Below, piece by piece: positions 7,874 to 15,013 of a stretch of 64,000 nucleotides of DNA. Source of the stretch: RGIG4097 sp045613765 (GTDB lineage: Bacteria; Bacillota; Clostridia; Christensenellales; CAG-917); the NCBI GenBank assembly GCA_045613765.1, contig JAZLBO010000018.1, positions 1 through 64,000 of the forward strand. Direction: 5' to 3'. Made by a program: the position numbers and the translations under genes. The notes under the pieces are model-generated. The model saw only the letters and a list, made by a program, of their open reading frames with translations, did no database searches and had not been told where the DNA came from. Each line of letters opens with the position of its first letter. Position 1 is the first letter of the stretch.

Positions 7874-9094
7874 ATGAAATACGTGATTATTCTCGGTGAC
7901 GGCATGGCAGACTACCCCATTGAAAAGTTGGGGGGAAAGACACCACTTGCCGTCGCACATAAACCTATGATGGACGCTCTTGCACAAAAGGGCGAAGTTG
8001 GGCTTGTAAAAACCGTGCCCGACGGCTTTGCTCCCGGCAGCGATGTAGCCAATCTCGGCGTCCTTGGATATGACGCCAACAAGTCCTACACAGGCAGATC
8101 CCCCCTTGAAGCACTTTCTATGGGTGTGGAACTTGAAGAAGACGATATCGCACTGCGCACCAACCTTGTCACACTGTCAAATGACGAGCCTTTTGAGTGT
8201 AAAAAAATGGTGGACTACTCTGCAGGAGAAATCCCCACGGAAGACAGTGCAATTTTGATGAAAGAGATTGATGCTCAACTTGGCACAGACACATTAAAAT
8301 TCTACCCCGGCGTAAGTTATCGTCACCTTCTTGTCATCAAGGGCGCAGGCAAAGATTCAATCAAAGATTTGACCCTTGCGCCACCCCACAATATCCTCGA
8401 CAAAGACGTGAAATCAAATATGCCCAAGGGCAAGATCGGGGCACTTTTATCATCTCTCATCATCAAATCAAATGAAGTGCTCAAAAATCACGAAATCAAC
8501 CAAAAACGCACTTTATCTGGCAAAAACAATGCAAACAACATTTGGTTTTGGGGAGAAGGCACAACACCAATCCTTGAACCTTTTGAAAAGAAATATGGTG
8601 TAAAAGGCGCAGTTATCTCTGCCGTTGATCTTTTGAAAGGCATTGCAAAAGGATCAAAAATGTATGCACCAAACGTTGATGGAGCAACAGGTCTTCTCAA
8701 CACAAACTACAAAGGAAAGACAGACACTGCCATCAAACTTCTTGAAGAATATGACTTTGTTTTCGTCCATCTTGAAGCCCCTGACGAGTGTGGTCACCAA
8801 GGAGATTTGGAAGGCAAAATCAAGGCAATCGAGCTAATTGATGAAAAGATTTTGACGCCCATCTTCAAGGCACTTGACGGCAAGGAAGACTTCCGTATTA
8901 TGGTGCTTCCTGACCACCGTACACCCATTGCAGTGCGCACCCACACAAGCGAACCCGTGCCCTACTTTATCTATGATTCAAGGGTGGAAAAGAAAGGTTG
9001 CAAATATGATGAAATCACTGCCGAAGGCACAGACGTCTATATTGACACCCCTTGGCAACTGACAGAAAAATTCTTTCATAACCGTGCCAATTAA
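7874..9094 (+). CDS. apgM: ApgM-type phosphoglycerate mutase / proposed homoserine kinase
   Basis: A 406-residue alkaline-phosphatase-superfamily enzyme of the cofactor-independent ApgM type. The N-terminal KYVIILGDGMADYP provides the first metal ligand, GSDVANLGVLGYD carries the serine nucleophile region, and HLEAPDECGHQGD and LPDHRTPI give further metal ligands. In Clostridia this subgroup is annotated as a proposed homoserine kinase, so the substrate may be homoserine instead of phosphoglycerate; no threonine-pathway neighbours are present to decide. The start at 7874 follows AAAGGAAG by about 10 nt. A frame extending to 7841 lacks a site and begins inside the palindrome. The gene is a single transcription unit with its own promoter and terminator. 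Confidence 0.85.
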   Translation: MKYVIILGDGMADYPIEKLGGKTPLAVAHKPMMDALAQKGEVGLVKTVPDGFAPGSDVANLGVLGYDANKSYTGRSPLEALSMGVELEEDDIALRTNLVTLSNDEPFECKKMVDYSAGEIPTEDSAILMKEIDAQLGTDTLKFYPGVSYRHLLVIKGAGKDSIKDLTLAPPHNILDKDVKSNMPKGKIGALLSSLIIKSNEVLKNHEINQKRTLSGKNNANNIWFWGEGTTPILEPFEKKYGVKGAVISAVDLLKGIAKGSKMYAPNVDGATGLLNTNYKGKTDTAIKLLEEYDFVFVHLEAPDECGHQGDLEGKIKAIELIDEKILTPIFKALDGKEDFRIMVLPDHRTPIAVRTHTSEPVPYFIYDSRVEKKGCKYDEITAEGTDVYIDTPWQLTEKFFHNRAN

Positions 9095-9136
9095 GGCAAG
9101 ATTTACATCAACACAATTCAACAATTCAACAAAAAC

Positions 9137-9168
9137 AAAAAAACACGCAATACAGCGTGTTTTTCTTT
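9137..9168. terminator. Bidirectional intrinsic terminator
   Basis: AAACACGC (9141-9148), loop AATACA, GCGTGTTT (9155-9162), with A- and T-rich flanks on both sides. It separates the convergent apgM-like and esterase genes. Confidence 0.85.
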
Positions 9169-9222
9169 TACACTTTTATTCTTATATTTTATAGATTTTA
9201 TTGATTTTACAACTTGGGTTGT

Positions 9223-10131
9223 TTATTCCCCTTTGACTATCTTTGCAAGGAATTTTTCCACCAAGTTGTTGTTTGTCACGGCGTCCTTTCCTTTCCAGTT
9301 GAGAGAGAAACAGTGGTTGCTTGTAAACTTGGTTGAGTGGTATGCCTCAACTTCTACACCCTTTTCCTTGAGGACTTCAATCAGTCTTTCGCTTTGTCCC
9401 TTGCAGAAGACGTCTTTTTCTGCATAAGTGATAAATGACTTGGGAAATTTTTCATTGACAAGCCCCACAATCACACACAAATCAAGATATTCGTATGTGT
9501 CAATGTCCTTTTTGTCTATGCTTGCAAAGTCCTTGAGGATGACACCACCCATATCCAAGGGCAATTTGGCATTAAGGGCTGAGATAATATCGTATATGCC
9601 ACAATTTAGATATGCGCCTGCAAAGTGCAAGTCTGTGGACACGCCAATTTTGTTCTGTAATTCCTTGCTTTCTGCAACGGATATAAGCGCTGTTGAGTAA
9701 TATGCCCCCGCGCTATCCCCTGCCACCACTATTTTGTCAAGGTCAAGGTTGTATTTGTCTGCATTATCGCCCACCCAGTTGAGAGCATATACAAGATGCT
9801 GTAAAGGTGCAGGAAATTTGTGTGCCGGGCAAACGCCATAGTTGACGTTGACAACAAAGAAACCTTGCATTGCATACCACTCTGATACAGCACGTCTATG
9901 ATACTTGTCCCCTGCCACAAAGCCACCTCCGTGGATGTAGAACATAACGGGATATTTACCATCTGCCTTTTCAAGATGATATGTGTCAAGACGGCAAGCA
10001 TCATTGTCAAAATAGGGTATGTCCTTCTCTACAACGAAATCCACCCCTTTGTACGTTTTCTTCCTTGACTTGTTTTGTGGAAAGTCAAAAATCACGTCTA
10101 TGGCTTTGAATAATGATGTTGCAATGCTCAT
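9223..10131 (-). CDS. Alpha/beta hydrolase, HSL-type esterase
   Basis: A 302-residue cytoplasmic alpha/beta hydrolase. HGGG at 67-70 forms the oxyanion hole. GDSAG (138-142) carries the nucleophile Ser140, D240 in YAEKD is the likely acid, and H273 in TSNHCFSLNW is the likely catalytic His. This matches the hormone-sensitive-lipase-like (alpha/beta hydrolase fold 3) group, which cleaves small esters or acetylated sugars; the substrate is unknown. The ATG follows AGAGGAAAC. A promoter at 10150-10178 gives a very short leader. The gene is monocistronic, ending at the shared terminator. Confidence 0.85.
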   Translation of the reverse strand: MSIATSLFKAIDVIFDFPQNKSRKKTYKGVDFVVEKDIPYFDNDACRLDTYHLEKADGKYPVMFYIHGGGFVAGDKYHRRAVSEWYAMQGFFVVNVNYGVCPAHKFPAPLQHLVYALNWVGDNADKYNLDLDKIVVAGDSAGAYYSTALISVAESKELQNKIGVSTDLHFAGAYLNCGIYDIISALNAKLPLDMGGVILKDFASIDKKDIDTYEYLDLCVIVGLVNEKFPKSFITYAEKDVFCKGQSERLIEVLKEKGVEVEAYHSTKFTSNHCFSLNWKGKDAVTNNNLVEKFLAKIVKGE

Positions 10132-10149
10132 ATTTGTTTCCTCTTATAT

Positions 10150-10178
10150 AGTGTATCACACAATCTCAATGTTGGCAA
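10150..10178 (-). promoter_or_regulatory. Putative promoter of the esterase gene
   Basis: On the minus strand: TTGCCA (10178-10173), 17 bp, TACACT (10155-10150). The start point lies just ahead of the ribosome-binding site. The rest of 10179-10462 is AT-rich, with no gene and no convincing promoter for the collagen-like gene. Confidence 0.5.
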
Positions 10179-10462
10179 ACACAAATTAAAGCCATCTTCA
10201 ATATTAATTCAACCAAAACACGCCCAATGTATGCAACTGCAAAATTTTTACATTTTGTCAATATCAATAGTTCATCATTGTGTTTTGCATATATAAACAC
10301 TTTATTGTGTCATTTTCAAAATTTTTGCAGATTTTAATAATGTTGTATATTGTGTTGGATGAAAAGATGATTGCACATATTTTTCTGCCCTGCAATATGT
10401 TGTAGTAAGGCAACCAAACAAACTCAGCGCCCATCAGTTTTGTACATAAAGGAGGTGCTTAT

Positions 10463-11050
10463 ATGTTTATGAGATGTTGCAATCACACGTTGCCTATCAA
10501 CCCAAGATCAACCTACTTCCAAGACACCACGCCTATATTGAGATACCCTTCTTGTTGTGGCAATCCTATGCTTTACAACACAGCCGACGCTCCCACAAGA
10601 GTTGTTGTGGGAATACCCGGTCCTGTCGGTCCACAAGGTCCAAGGGGTTTGACAGGTCCTATTGGTCCTACTGGGGCAACTGGCCCTGCAGGTGCAGACG
10701 GCATTGATGGTGTAGACGGTGTTTCTGCAGGTTTTGGCACACCCACTGCCACAGCAACAACTTTGCCTGCAGGAAGTGATGCAACGGTCACTGTCACTGC
10801 CACTGGGGAAGATACTGCCAAAGTCTTTGATTTCACATTTGGCATACCCCAAGGCGCAACTGGTGCAACCGGCGCACAAGGTGAGCAAGGTATTCAAGGG
10901 GATACAGGTGCTGCTGCAGGATTTGGAACACCTACTGCCACCATTACAATACTTCCTGCCACCGAAACTGCCTATGTCAACGTGACGGCAACTGGCCCTG
11001 ATACAGCAAAGGTGTTCAACTTTGACTTTGGAATCCCTGCTACAACCTAA
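10463..11050 (+). CDS. Collagen-like surface or exosporium-type protein
   Basis: A 195-residue protein. Its cysteine-containing N-terminal segment (1-47) is followed by Gly-X-Y collagen triplets (about 53-86, GPVGPQGPRGLTGPIGPTGA) and two copies of a beta-rich repeat (about 89-128 and 152-191) starting AGFGTPTAT and ending VFDFTFGIP or VFNFDFGIP. A second short collagen stretch (131-149) separates the repeats. Short collagen-like proteins of this kind coat spores or cell surfaces in Bacillales and Clostridia, but there is no signal peptide and no spore gene beside it. AAAGGAGGTG precedes the ATG. It is a single-gene unit ending at a shared terminator. Confidence 0.85.
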   Translation: MFMRCCNHTLPINPRSTYFQDTTPILRYPSCCGNPMLYNTADAPTRVVVGIPGPVGPQGPRGLTGPIGPTGATGPAGADGIDGVDGVSAGFGTPTATATTLPAGSDATVTVTATGEDTAKVFDFTFGIPQGATGATGAQGEQGIQGDTGAAAGFGTPTATITILPATETAYVNVTATGPDTAKVFNFDFGIPATT

Positions 11051-11130
11051 TTTGAGCCGTTTTAAGAGGTTTTAAGCCCTATATGGCTTGAATGTAAGAA
11101 AGAATATCACAAATATTTTTAAGTAAAGAA

Positions 11131-11156
11131 AAAAGCCACTCTAATGAGTGGCTTTT
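11131..11156. terminator. Bidirectional intrinsic terminator
   Basis: AAAAGCCACTC (11131-11141), loop TAAT, GAGTGGCTTTT (11146-11156). It ends both the collagen-like gene and the long minus-strand ribosomal-protein operon. Confidence 0.85.
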
Positions 11157-11176
11157 GATTGTTGGTAAAAATGTAA

Positions 11177-11548
11177 TTACTTGAGTTCTGCTTCTGCGCC
11201 TGCTGCCTTGAGTTTTTCGAGAAGTGCTTCTGCTGCTTCTTTGGGAAGTTGTTCCTTGACTGCTTTGGGTGCTCCGTCGACGACTGCTTTTGCTTCGACA
11301 AGACCAAGACCTGTTGCTTCCTTGACAACTTTGATGACTGCAACTTTGTTTGCGCCTGCTGACTTGAGGATGACGTCAAATTCTGTCTTTTCTTCTTCTG
11401 CGGGTGCTGCTTCTGCGACTGCGCCGACGACTGCGACGGGTGCTGCTGCGCTTACGCCAAATTCTTCTTCGAGTGCCTTAACGAAGTTGTTGAGTTCGAG
11501 CACTGTCATACCTTTGATTTCTTCCATGAGTTTTTGAAGATCTGCCAT
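11177..11548 (-). CDS. rplL: 50S ribosomal protein L7/L12
   Basis: A 123-residue stalk protein that recruits translation GTPases through its C-terminal domain. The N-terminal dimerisation helix (LMEEIKGMTVLELNNFVKAL), an Ala-rich hinge (about 34-52) and the C-terminal domain with EFDVILKSAGANKVAVIKVV and GLGLVEAKAVVD are all present. The length is standard. It is the last gene of the rplJ-rplL unit, 60 nt after rplJ, with AAGGAG upstream. Confidence 0.98.
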   Translation of the reverse strand: MADLQKLMEEIKGMTVLELNNFVKALEEEFGVSAAAPVAVVGAVAEAAPAEEEKTEFDVILKSAGANKVAVIKVVKEATGLGLVEAKAVVDGAPKAVKEQLPKEAAEALLEKLKAAGAEAELK

Positions 11549-11608
11549 TTTTATATTCTCCTTGAAATTTTCTAAATTTTGTGTGGGGTTCTTCCCCTGT
11601 GATTTTTG

Positions 11609-12109
11609 TTATGCTTGTTCTTTTTGTTCTGCAATTTTGTTCAAGACGCGAGCAAGGCCACTGATGGGTGCTTGCATGCTTCCGAGCATCTTTGCAAGAA
11701 GGATTTCTCTTGAAGGGATTGATGCGATTTCTTTGACGCCTGCTGCATCGAGGTATTCGCCTTCAACCATACCGCACTTTGCCTTCATCTTGTTGAGTTT
11801 CTTCATGTTGTCGAAGATAACTTTTGCGGGGCTTGTTGCGTCTGTTGATGAGAATGCCACTGCTGTAGGTCCGTTGAGTGCTTCGTCGAATTGTGTGTAA
11901 CCGAGTTCATTGAAAGCACGTTGGACAAGACGGTTTTTAAGGACTTGGTAGTCCACGCCTGCTGTTCTCATTTCCTTACGGAACGCTGTGTCTTGTGCGA
12001 CGTTGAGTCCCATATAGTCAATGATGACAAGGCCTTTTGCCGTGGAAATCTTGCTCTTAATCTCTTCAACTTGTTGCTGTTTGAGTTCAAGAATTTCTTT
12101 GGATGCCAT
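11609..12109 (-). CDS. rplJ: 50S ribosomal protein L10
   Basis: A 166-residue protein that anchors L7/L12 dimers to the 23S rRNA. The N-terminal rRNA-binding domain (ISTAKGLVIIDYMGLNVAQD and QVLKNRLVQRAF) and the C-terminal L12-binding helix (ISGLARVLNKIAEQ) are intact. AGGAGG precedes the ATG. It is preceded by its own promoter and an L10 leader attenuator, so it is regulated separately from rplA upstream, presumably by the L10(L12) complex binding the leader. Confidence 0.98.
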   Translation of the reverse strand: MASKEILELKQQQVEEIKSKISTAKGLVIIDYMGLNVAQDTAFRKEMRTAGVDYQVLKNRLVQRAFNELGYTQFDEALNGPTAVAFSSTDATSPAKVIFDNMKKLNKMKAKCGMVEGEYLDAAGVKEIASIPSREILLAKMLGSMQAPISGLARVLNKIAEQKEQA

Positions 12110-12116
12110 TTTTACC

Positions 12117-12282
12117 TCCTATATTTATCCACTCACAATGTGAGTCCTGCTCGTAGCAGGTTAGAAATTAAAAAAGTCACTCCAAAGACGGAATGACAGA
12201 ATACACCAATAAAAAATGTATTAAGATCAGTCCTCGGCAAGCGCTTTCGCTTACGACATACGTCACTTGCTGTCTTTGGAAC
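12117..12282 (-). promoter_or_regulatory. L10 leader (rplJ leader) autoregulatory RNA
   Basis: The rplJ 5' leader shows the L10-leader hallmarks: a closing stem CCAAAGAC (12279-12272) with GTCTTTGG (12189-12182), an internal GCAAG...CTTGC arm, and a competing terminator built from the same GTCTTT segment. Two further hairpins (CCTGCT-CGT-AGCAGG at 12146-12160 and ACTCACAATGTGAGT at 12131-12145) precede the ribosome-binding site. In known L10 leaders the L10(L12) complex binds the aptamer to repress its own operon. Confidence 0.85.
12169..12197 (-). terminator. Attenuator terminator inside the L10 leader
   Basis: On the minus strand GTCATTCC (12197-12190), loop GTCTTT, GGAGTGAC (12183-12176), then T-run (12175-12171). 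Its loop and 3' arm overlap the 3' arm of the aptamer closing stem, so the two folds are mutually exclusive. Confidence 0.75.
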
Positions 12283-12288
12283 GGGATT

Positions 12289-12317
12289 ATAATATCAAAT
12301 CCCAAATTTTTTGTCAA
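12289..12317 (-). promoter_or_regulatory. Sigma-A promoter of rplJ-rplL
   Basis: TTGACA (12317-12312), 17 bp, TATTAT (12294-12289) on the minus strand, with transcription starting near 12282 at the 5' edge of the L10 leader. Confidence 0.8.
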
Positions 12318-12454
12318 CCGAAACGCAAAGCAATTTTGCGTTTCGATTGATTTTTTTTGATTGCTTTGGCGAAAATTTCACCAACCAGCGTTTCTACAAG
12401 TATTCTACCCTATTTCTTGGGCAAAAAACCGAACTTTTTGTTTGTTTTTGTTTA

Positions 12455-12656
12455 ATTTTGAGATATTGAGATGAGTGACAAGAAAAGTGCCATCGCCATC
12501 TCTCAAAATCTCTAACAAACTTTAGTATTTGGATGTGTGAATTTTGGGATATTTGGATGAGTGCCAAGGCAAGTGCGTTTGTGGCAGGTCGTAGCGTACT
12601 TATTGTACGTGAGAATTGACACATAGCACTTAACACAGGCAATCGCCAAATAGCAC
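12455..12656. repeat. Two diverged hairpin-forming repeat units between rplA and rplJ
   Basis: The gap downstream of rplA contains two related units sharing ATATTKRGATGAGTG and AAGTGC-type motifs (about 12460-12485 and 12550-12575). The first folds by GAGATATTGAGATG with CATCTCTCAAAATCTC. The second forms a long imperfect hairpin: ATTTGG with CCAAAT, GCC with GGC, AAGTGC with GCACTT, and an inner CGTAC/GTACG. It is non-coding; open frames across it are not gene-like. At 12321-12343 there is a separate AAACGCAAA hairpin. Confidence 0.55.
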
Positions 12657-12664
12657 AAAATTTA

Positions 12665-13354
12665 TTAGTTCATTTTGTAGTTAACTTTAATGCTGGGGCC
12701 CATTGTTGCTGCAATGTAGACTGACTTGAAGTATTGTCCTTTTGCTGCTGCGGGTTTTGCTTTGACAAGTGCTTCCATGACTGTGTTGAAGTTGTCAAGG
12801 AGTTTTTCTGTGCCAAATGATTTCTTGCCAATGGGAACGTGGACGATTGATTGTTTGTCAACTCTGTATTCAACTTTACCTGCTTTGATATCGTTGATTG
12901 CCTTTGTGACGTCCATTGTGACTGTGCCTGACTTGGGGTTAGGCATGAGGCCCTTAGGACCGAGAACCTTACCCATACGACCGACAAGACCCATCATATC
13001 GGGAGTTGTGACGATAACGTCAAAACCGAACCAGTTTTCTGATTGGATCTTTTGGATCATATCTTCTGCACCGACGAAATCTGCGCCTGCTGCTTTTGCT
13101 TCATCTGCCTTGTCGCCTTTTGCGATAACGAGGACGCGAACTGTACGGCCTGTTCCGTGAGGAAGGACGCATACGCCACGAACTTGTTGGTCTGCGTGAC
13201 GGGGGTCAACGCCGAGTTTGCAGTGAAGTTCTATTGTTTCATCGAACTTTGATTTTGCTGTTTCGACTGCGATTGCAAGTGCTTCTGCGCTATCGTAAAC
13301 CTTGCTCTTGTCGATGAGTTTTTTGCTATCGATATAATTCTTACCGCGTTTCAT
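12665..13354 (-). CDS. rplA: 50S ribosomal protein L1
   Basis: A 229-residue protein of the L1 stalk, which helps release deacylated tRNA. The conserved core includes FDETIELHCKLGVDPRHADQ, VLPHGTGRT and the MGKVLGPKGLMPNPKSGTVT signature (about 125-144). The length is standard. It follows rplK by 11 nt with AAGGAGG, so the two are co-transcribed. In many bacteria L1 represses the rplKA mRNA; the rplK 5' region (13792-13856) could hold such a site, but I cannot show it. Confidence 0.98.
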   Translation of the reverse strand: MKRGKNYIDSKKLIDKSKVYDSAEALAIAVETAKSKFDETIELHCKLGVDPRHADQQVRGVCVLPHGTGRTVRVLVIAKGDKADEAKAAGADFVGAEDMIQKIQSENWFGFDVIVTTPDMMGLVGRMGKVLGPKGLMPNPKSGTVTMDVTKAINDIKAGKVEYRVDKQSIVHVPIGKKSFGTEKLLDNFNTVMEALVKAKPAAAKGQYFKSVYIAATMGPSIKVNYKMN

Positions 13355-13365
13355 AGTTTACCTCC

Positions 13366-13791
13366 TTATTCTTCAACAAGAACGCCCATACTGCGTGCTG
13401 TTCCTGCGATCATGCTCATTGCTGCTTCGATTGATGCTGCATTGAGGTCAACCATCTTGAGTTCGGCGATTTCCTTACATTGTGCCTTGGTGAGAGTTGC
13501 AACCTTGTCCTTGTTGGGACGGCCTGATGCTGACTCGATACCACATGCCTTCTTGATGAGGACGGGTGCCGGAGGTGTCTTCATAATGAAAGTGAAAGAA
13601 CGATCTTGGTAGATTGTGATAACTACAGGAATAATGAGACCTGCGTTCTTTGCTGTCTTTTCATTAAATTCTTTTGTAAATGCGGGGATGTTGATGCCGT
13701 GAGGGCCGAGTGATGAACCAACAGGGGGTCCGGGAGTTGCCTTACCGGCGGGGAGTTGCAGTTTGACTACTGCTGTAATTTTTTTAGCCAT
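13366..13791 (-). CDS. rplK: 50S ribosomal protein L11
   Basis: A 141-residue protein binding the GTPase-associated region of 23S rRNA. The signature LQLPAGKATPGPPVGSSLGP at the N-terminus and FTFIMKTPPAPVLIKKACG in the linker are canonical. The C-terminal rRNA-binding domain is intact. AGGAGG precedes the ATG. The 65-nt gap after nusG contains GGAGGAAAC- and GGTTTCC-type complementary segments that could form a leader hairpin. Confidence 0.98.
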   Translation of the reverse strand: MAKKITAVVKLQLPAGKATPGPPVGSSLGPHGINIPAFTKEFNEKTAKNAGLIIPVVITIYQDRSFTFIMKTPPAPVLIKKACGIESASGRPNKDKVATLTKAQCKEIAELKMVDLNAASIEAAMSMIAGTARSMGVLVEE

Positions 13792-13856
13792 ATTTCCTCC
13801 TGACTAATGTGGTTTGACGGAAACCTGATGAGATTTGTTTCCTCCCACGAGGTCGT

Positions 13857-14390
13857 TTACACGAGTTTTTCGATTTGCGTGAAGTCAAGTTCAACGGGTG
13901 TTTGACGACCAAACATTGACACGACCACCTTGACTGTTTGTCTTTCTGCGTTGATGCTTTCCACAACGCCAAAGAAATTTTCCAGAGCACCATTGATGAC
14001 TCTGACTTCGTCACCTTCTTTGATATCGATATCATCGATGGTGAGAACTTCGAGGCCCATTCTTCTAACTTCATCATCAAGCAATGAAATAGGTCTGCCT
14101 TTAGGACCACAGAAGCATGTAACACCTTCAGTGCTGGTGACAAATTCCCACACTCTGTCGGTGTAAATCATTTTAATAAACACGTAATTGGGCAGCTTCC
14201 TGCGTTGAACAACTTTTCTTTTGCCGTCCTTTTCCACGACTTCGTCTTCAACGAGCATCTTAAGATCAATGATATAATCCTTGAACTCGGGATACTTGTC
14301 GAGTTTGTTTTGCATGTCTCTCAAAACGCGGGGTTCGCTTCCAGACTTTGTGTGAAGCGCATACCATTTAGGTTGTTCCATGATTTCCAT
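13857..14390 (-). CDS. nusG: Transcription termination/antitermination factor NusG
   Basis: A 177-residue transcription elongation factor that binds RNA polymerase and couples it to the ribosome or Rho. The NGN domain begins with PKWYALHTKSGSEPRV (6-21) and contains PNYVFIKMIYTDRVW. The KOW domain has DEVRVINGALENFFGVVESI and ends with TPVELDFTQIEKLV. The start at 14390 has AAGGAG. It follows secE by 10 nt in the classical rpmG-secE-nusG arrangement. Confidence 0.98.
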   Translation of the reverse strand: MEIMEQPKWYALHTKSGSEPRVLRDMQNKLDKYPEFKDYIIDLKMLVEDEVVEKDGKRKVVQRRKLPNYVFIKMIYTDRVWEFVTSTEGVTCFCGPKGRPISLLDDEVRRMGLEVLTIDDIDIKEGDEVRVINGALENFFGVVESINAERQTVKVVVSMFGRQTPVELDFTQIEKLV

Positions 14391-14400
14391 AAATAACTCC

Positions 14401-14742
14401 TTAAATGAAAATGGTTGCCCACTTTCCCGTTGTCACAAGACTGAGAAGACCTGTGAGGACGTAGTCGATTCCAAACAAAACGATGAAAAATGCAACAACG
14501 ACAACAAGCACGATTGCTGTTGACTTTGCCACTTCTTTTCCCTTGGGCCAGGTGACTTTTTTAAGTTCGGAAATAACGCCCTTGAAACCTTTGCCCATTC
14601 TCTTGAAGATGTTGGGTTTCTTTTCGCCGTTATTTGCGTTCTTTTTGTTAGTCTTTTTAGCAGGCGCTGCGTTATTTTGCGCAGTTTCAACTTTGACTGC
14701 AAGTTCAGAATTATTCTTCACTTTGTCAGTTTTCTTTGCCAT
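14401..14742 (-). CDS. secE: Preprotein translocase subunit SecE
   Basis: A 113-residue component of the SecYEG channel. It has a charged, Asn/Lys/Ala-rich N-terminal extension (about 1-45), then the conserved amphipathic segment ISELKKVTWPKGKEVAKST and one transmembrane helix (about 73-100). The extension makes it longer than the usual 60-70 residue Firmicutes SecE. GGAGGCAAT sits before the ATG, and it lies 14 nt after rpmG. Confidence 0.96.
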   Translation of the reverse strand: MAKKTDKVKNNSELAVKVETAQNNAAPAKKTNKKNANNGEKKPNIFKRMGKGFKGVISELKKVTWPKGKEVAKSTAIVLVVVVAFFIVLFGIDYVLTGLLSLVTTGKWATIFI

Positions 14743-14756
14743 ATTGCCTCCTAACC

Positions 14757-14921
14757 TTACTTTGTTTCTCTATGAAGTGTGTGTTTCTTGCAGAATCTGC
14801 AATACTTTTTAAGCTCCATTCTATCAGGATGCTTTTGTTTGTTCTTTTTAAGATTGTAGTTGCGTTGTTTGCACTCTGTGCAAGCAAGTGTAACTCTGAC
14901 TCTTGCATCTTTTTGAGCCAT
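14757..14921 (-). CDS. rpmG: 50S ribosomal protein L33 (zinc-binding form)
   Basis: A 54-residue ribosomal protein with four cysteines in two pairs, CTECK and CRFCK, typical of the zinc-containing C+ form. The ATG at 14921 has AAGGAGG close by; the frame is open to 14945 but that extension is not part of L33. It is the first gene of the rpmG-secE-nusG-rplK-rplA stretch, directly downstream of tuf. Confidence 0.96.
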   Translation of the reverse strand: MAQKDARVRVTLACTECKQRNYNLKKNKQKHPDRMELKKYCRFCKKHTLHRETK

Positions 14922-14960
14922 TTTTGCCTCCTTTTGTCTTAACAAATTACATAGGCATAC

Positions 14961-14985
14961 CCTACACGGCGATAAGCCGTGTAGG
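14961..14985. other. 10-bp stem-loop between tuf and rpmG
   Basis: CCTACACGGC (14961-14970), loop GATAA, GCCGTGTAGG (14976-14985). No U-tract follows on the minus strand, so it is not a classical intrinsic terminator. It may be an RNase processing site or a stabilising 3' end for tuf mRNA. Confidence 0.6.
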
Positions 14986-15013
14986 ATATATCGCTATTAT
15001 TTGGAAAGAACAA

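Noticed and set aside
12394..12642. Minus-strand open frame of 82 codons between rplA and rplJ
   Set aside because: It spans the hairpin repeat units, has no ribosome-binding site, and its composition follows the repeat.
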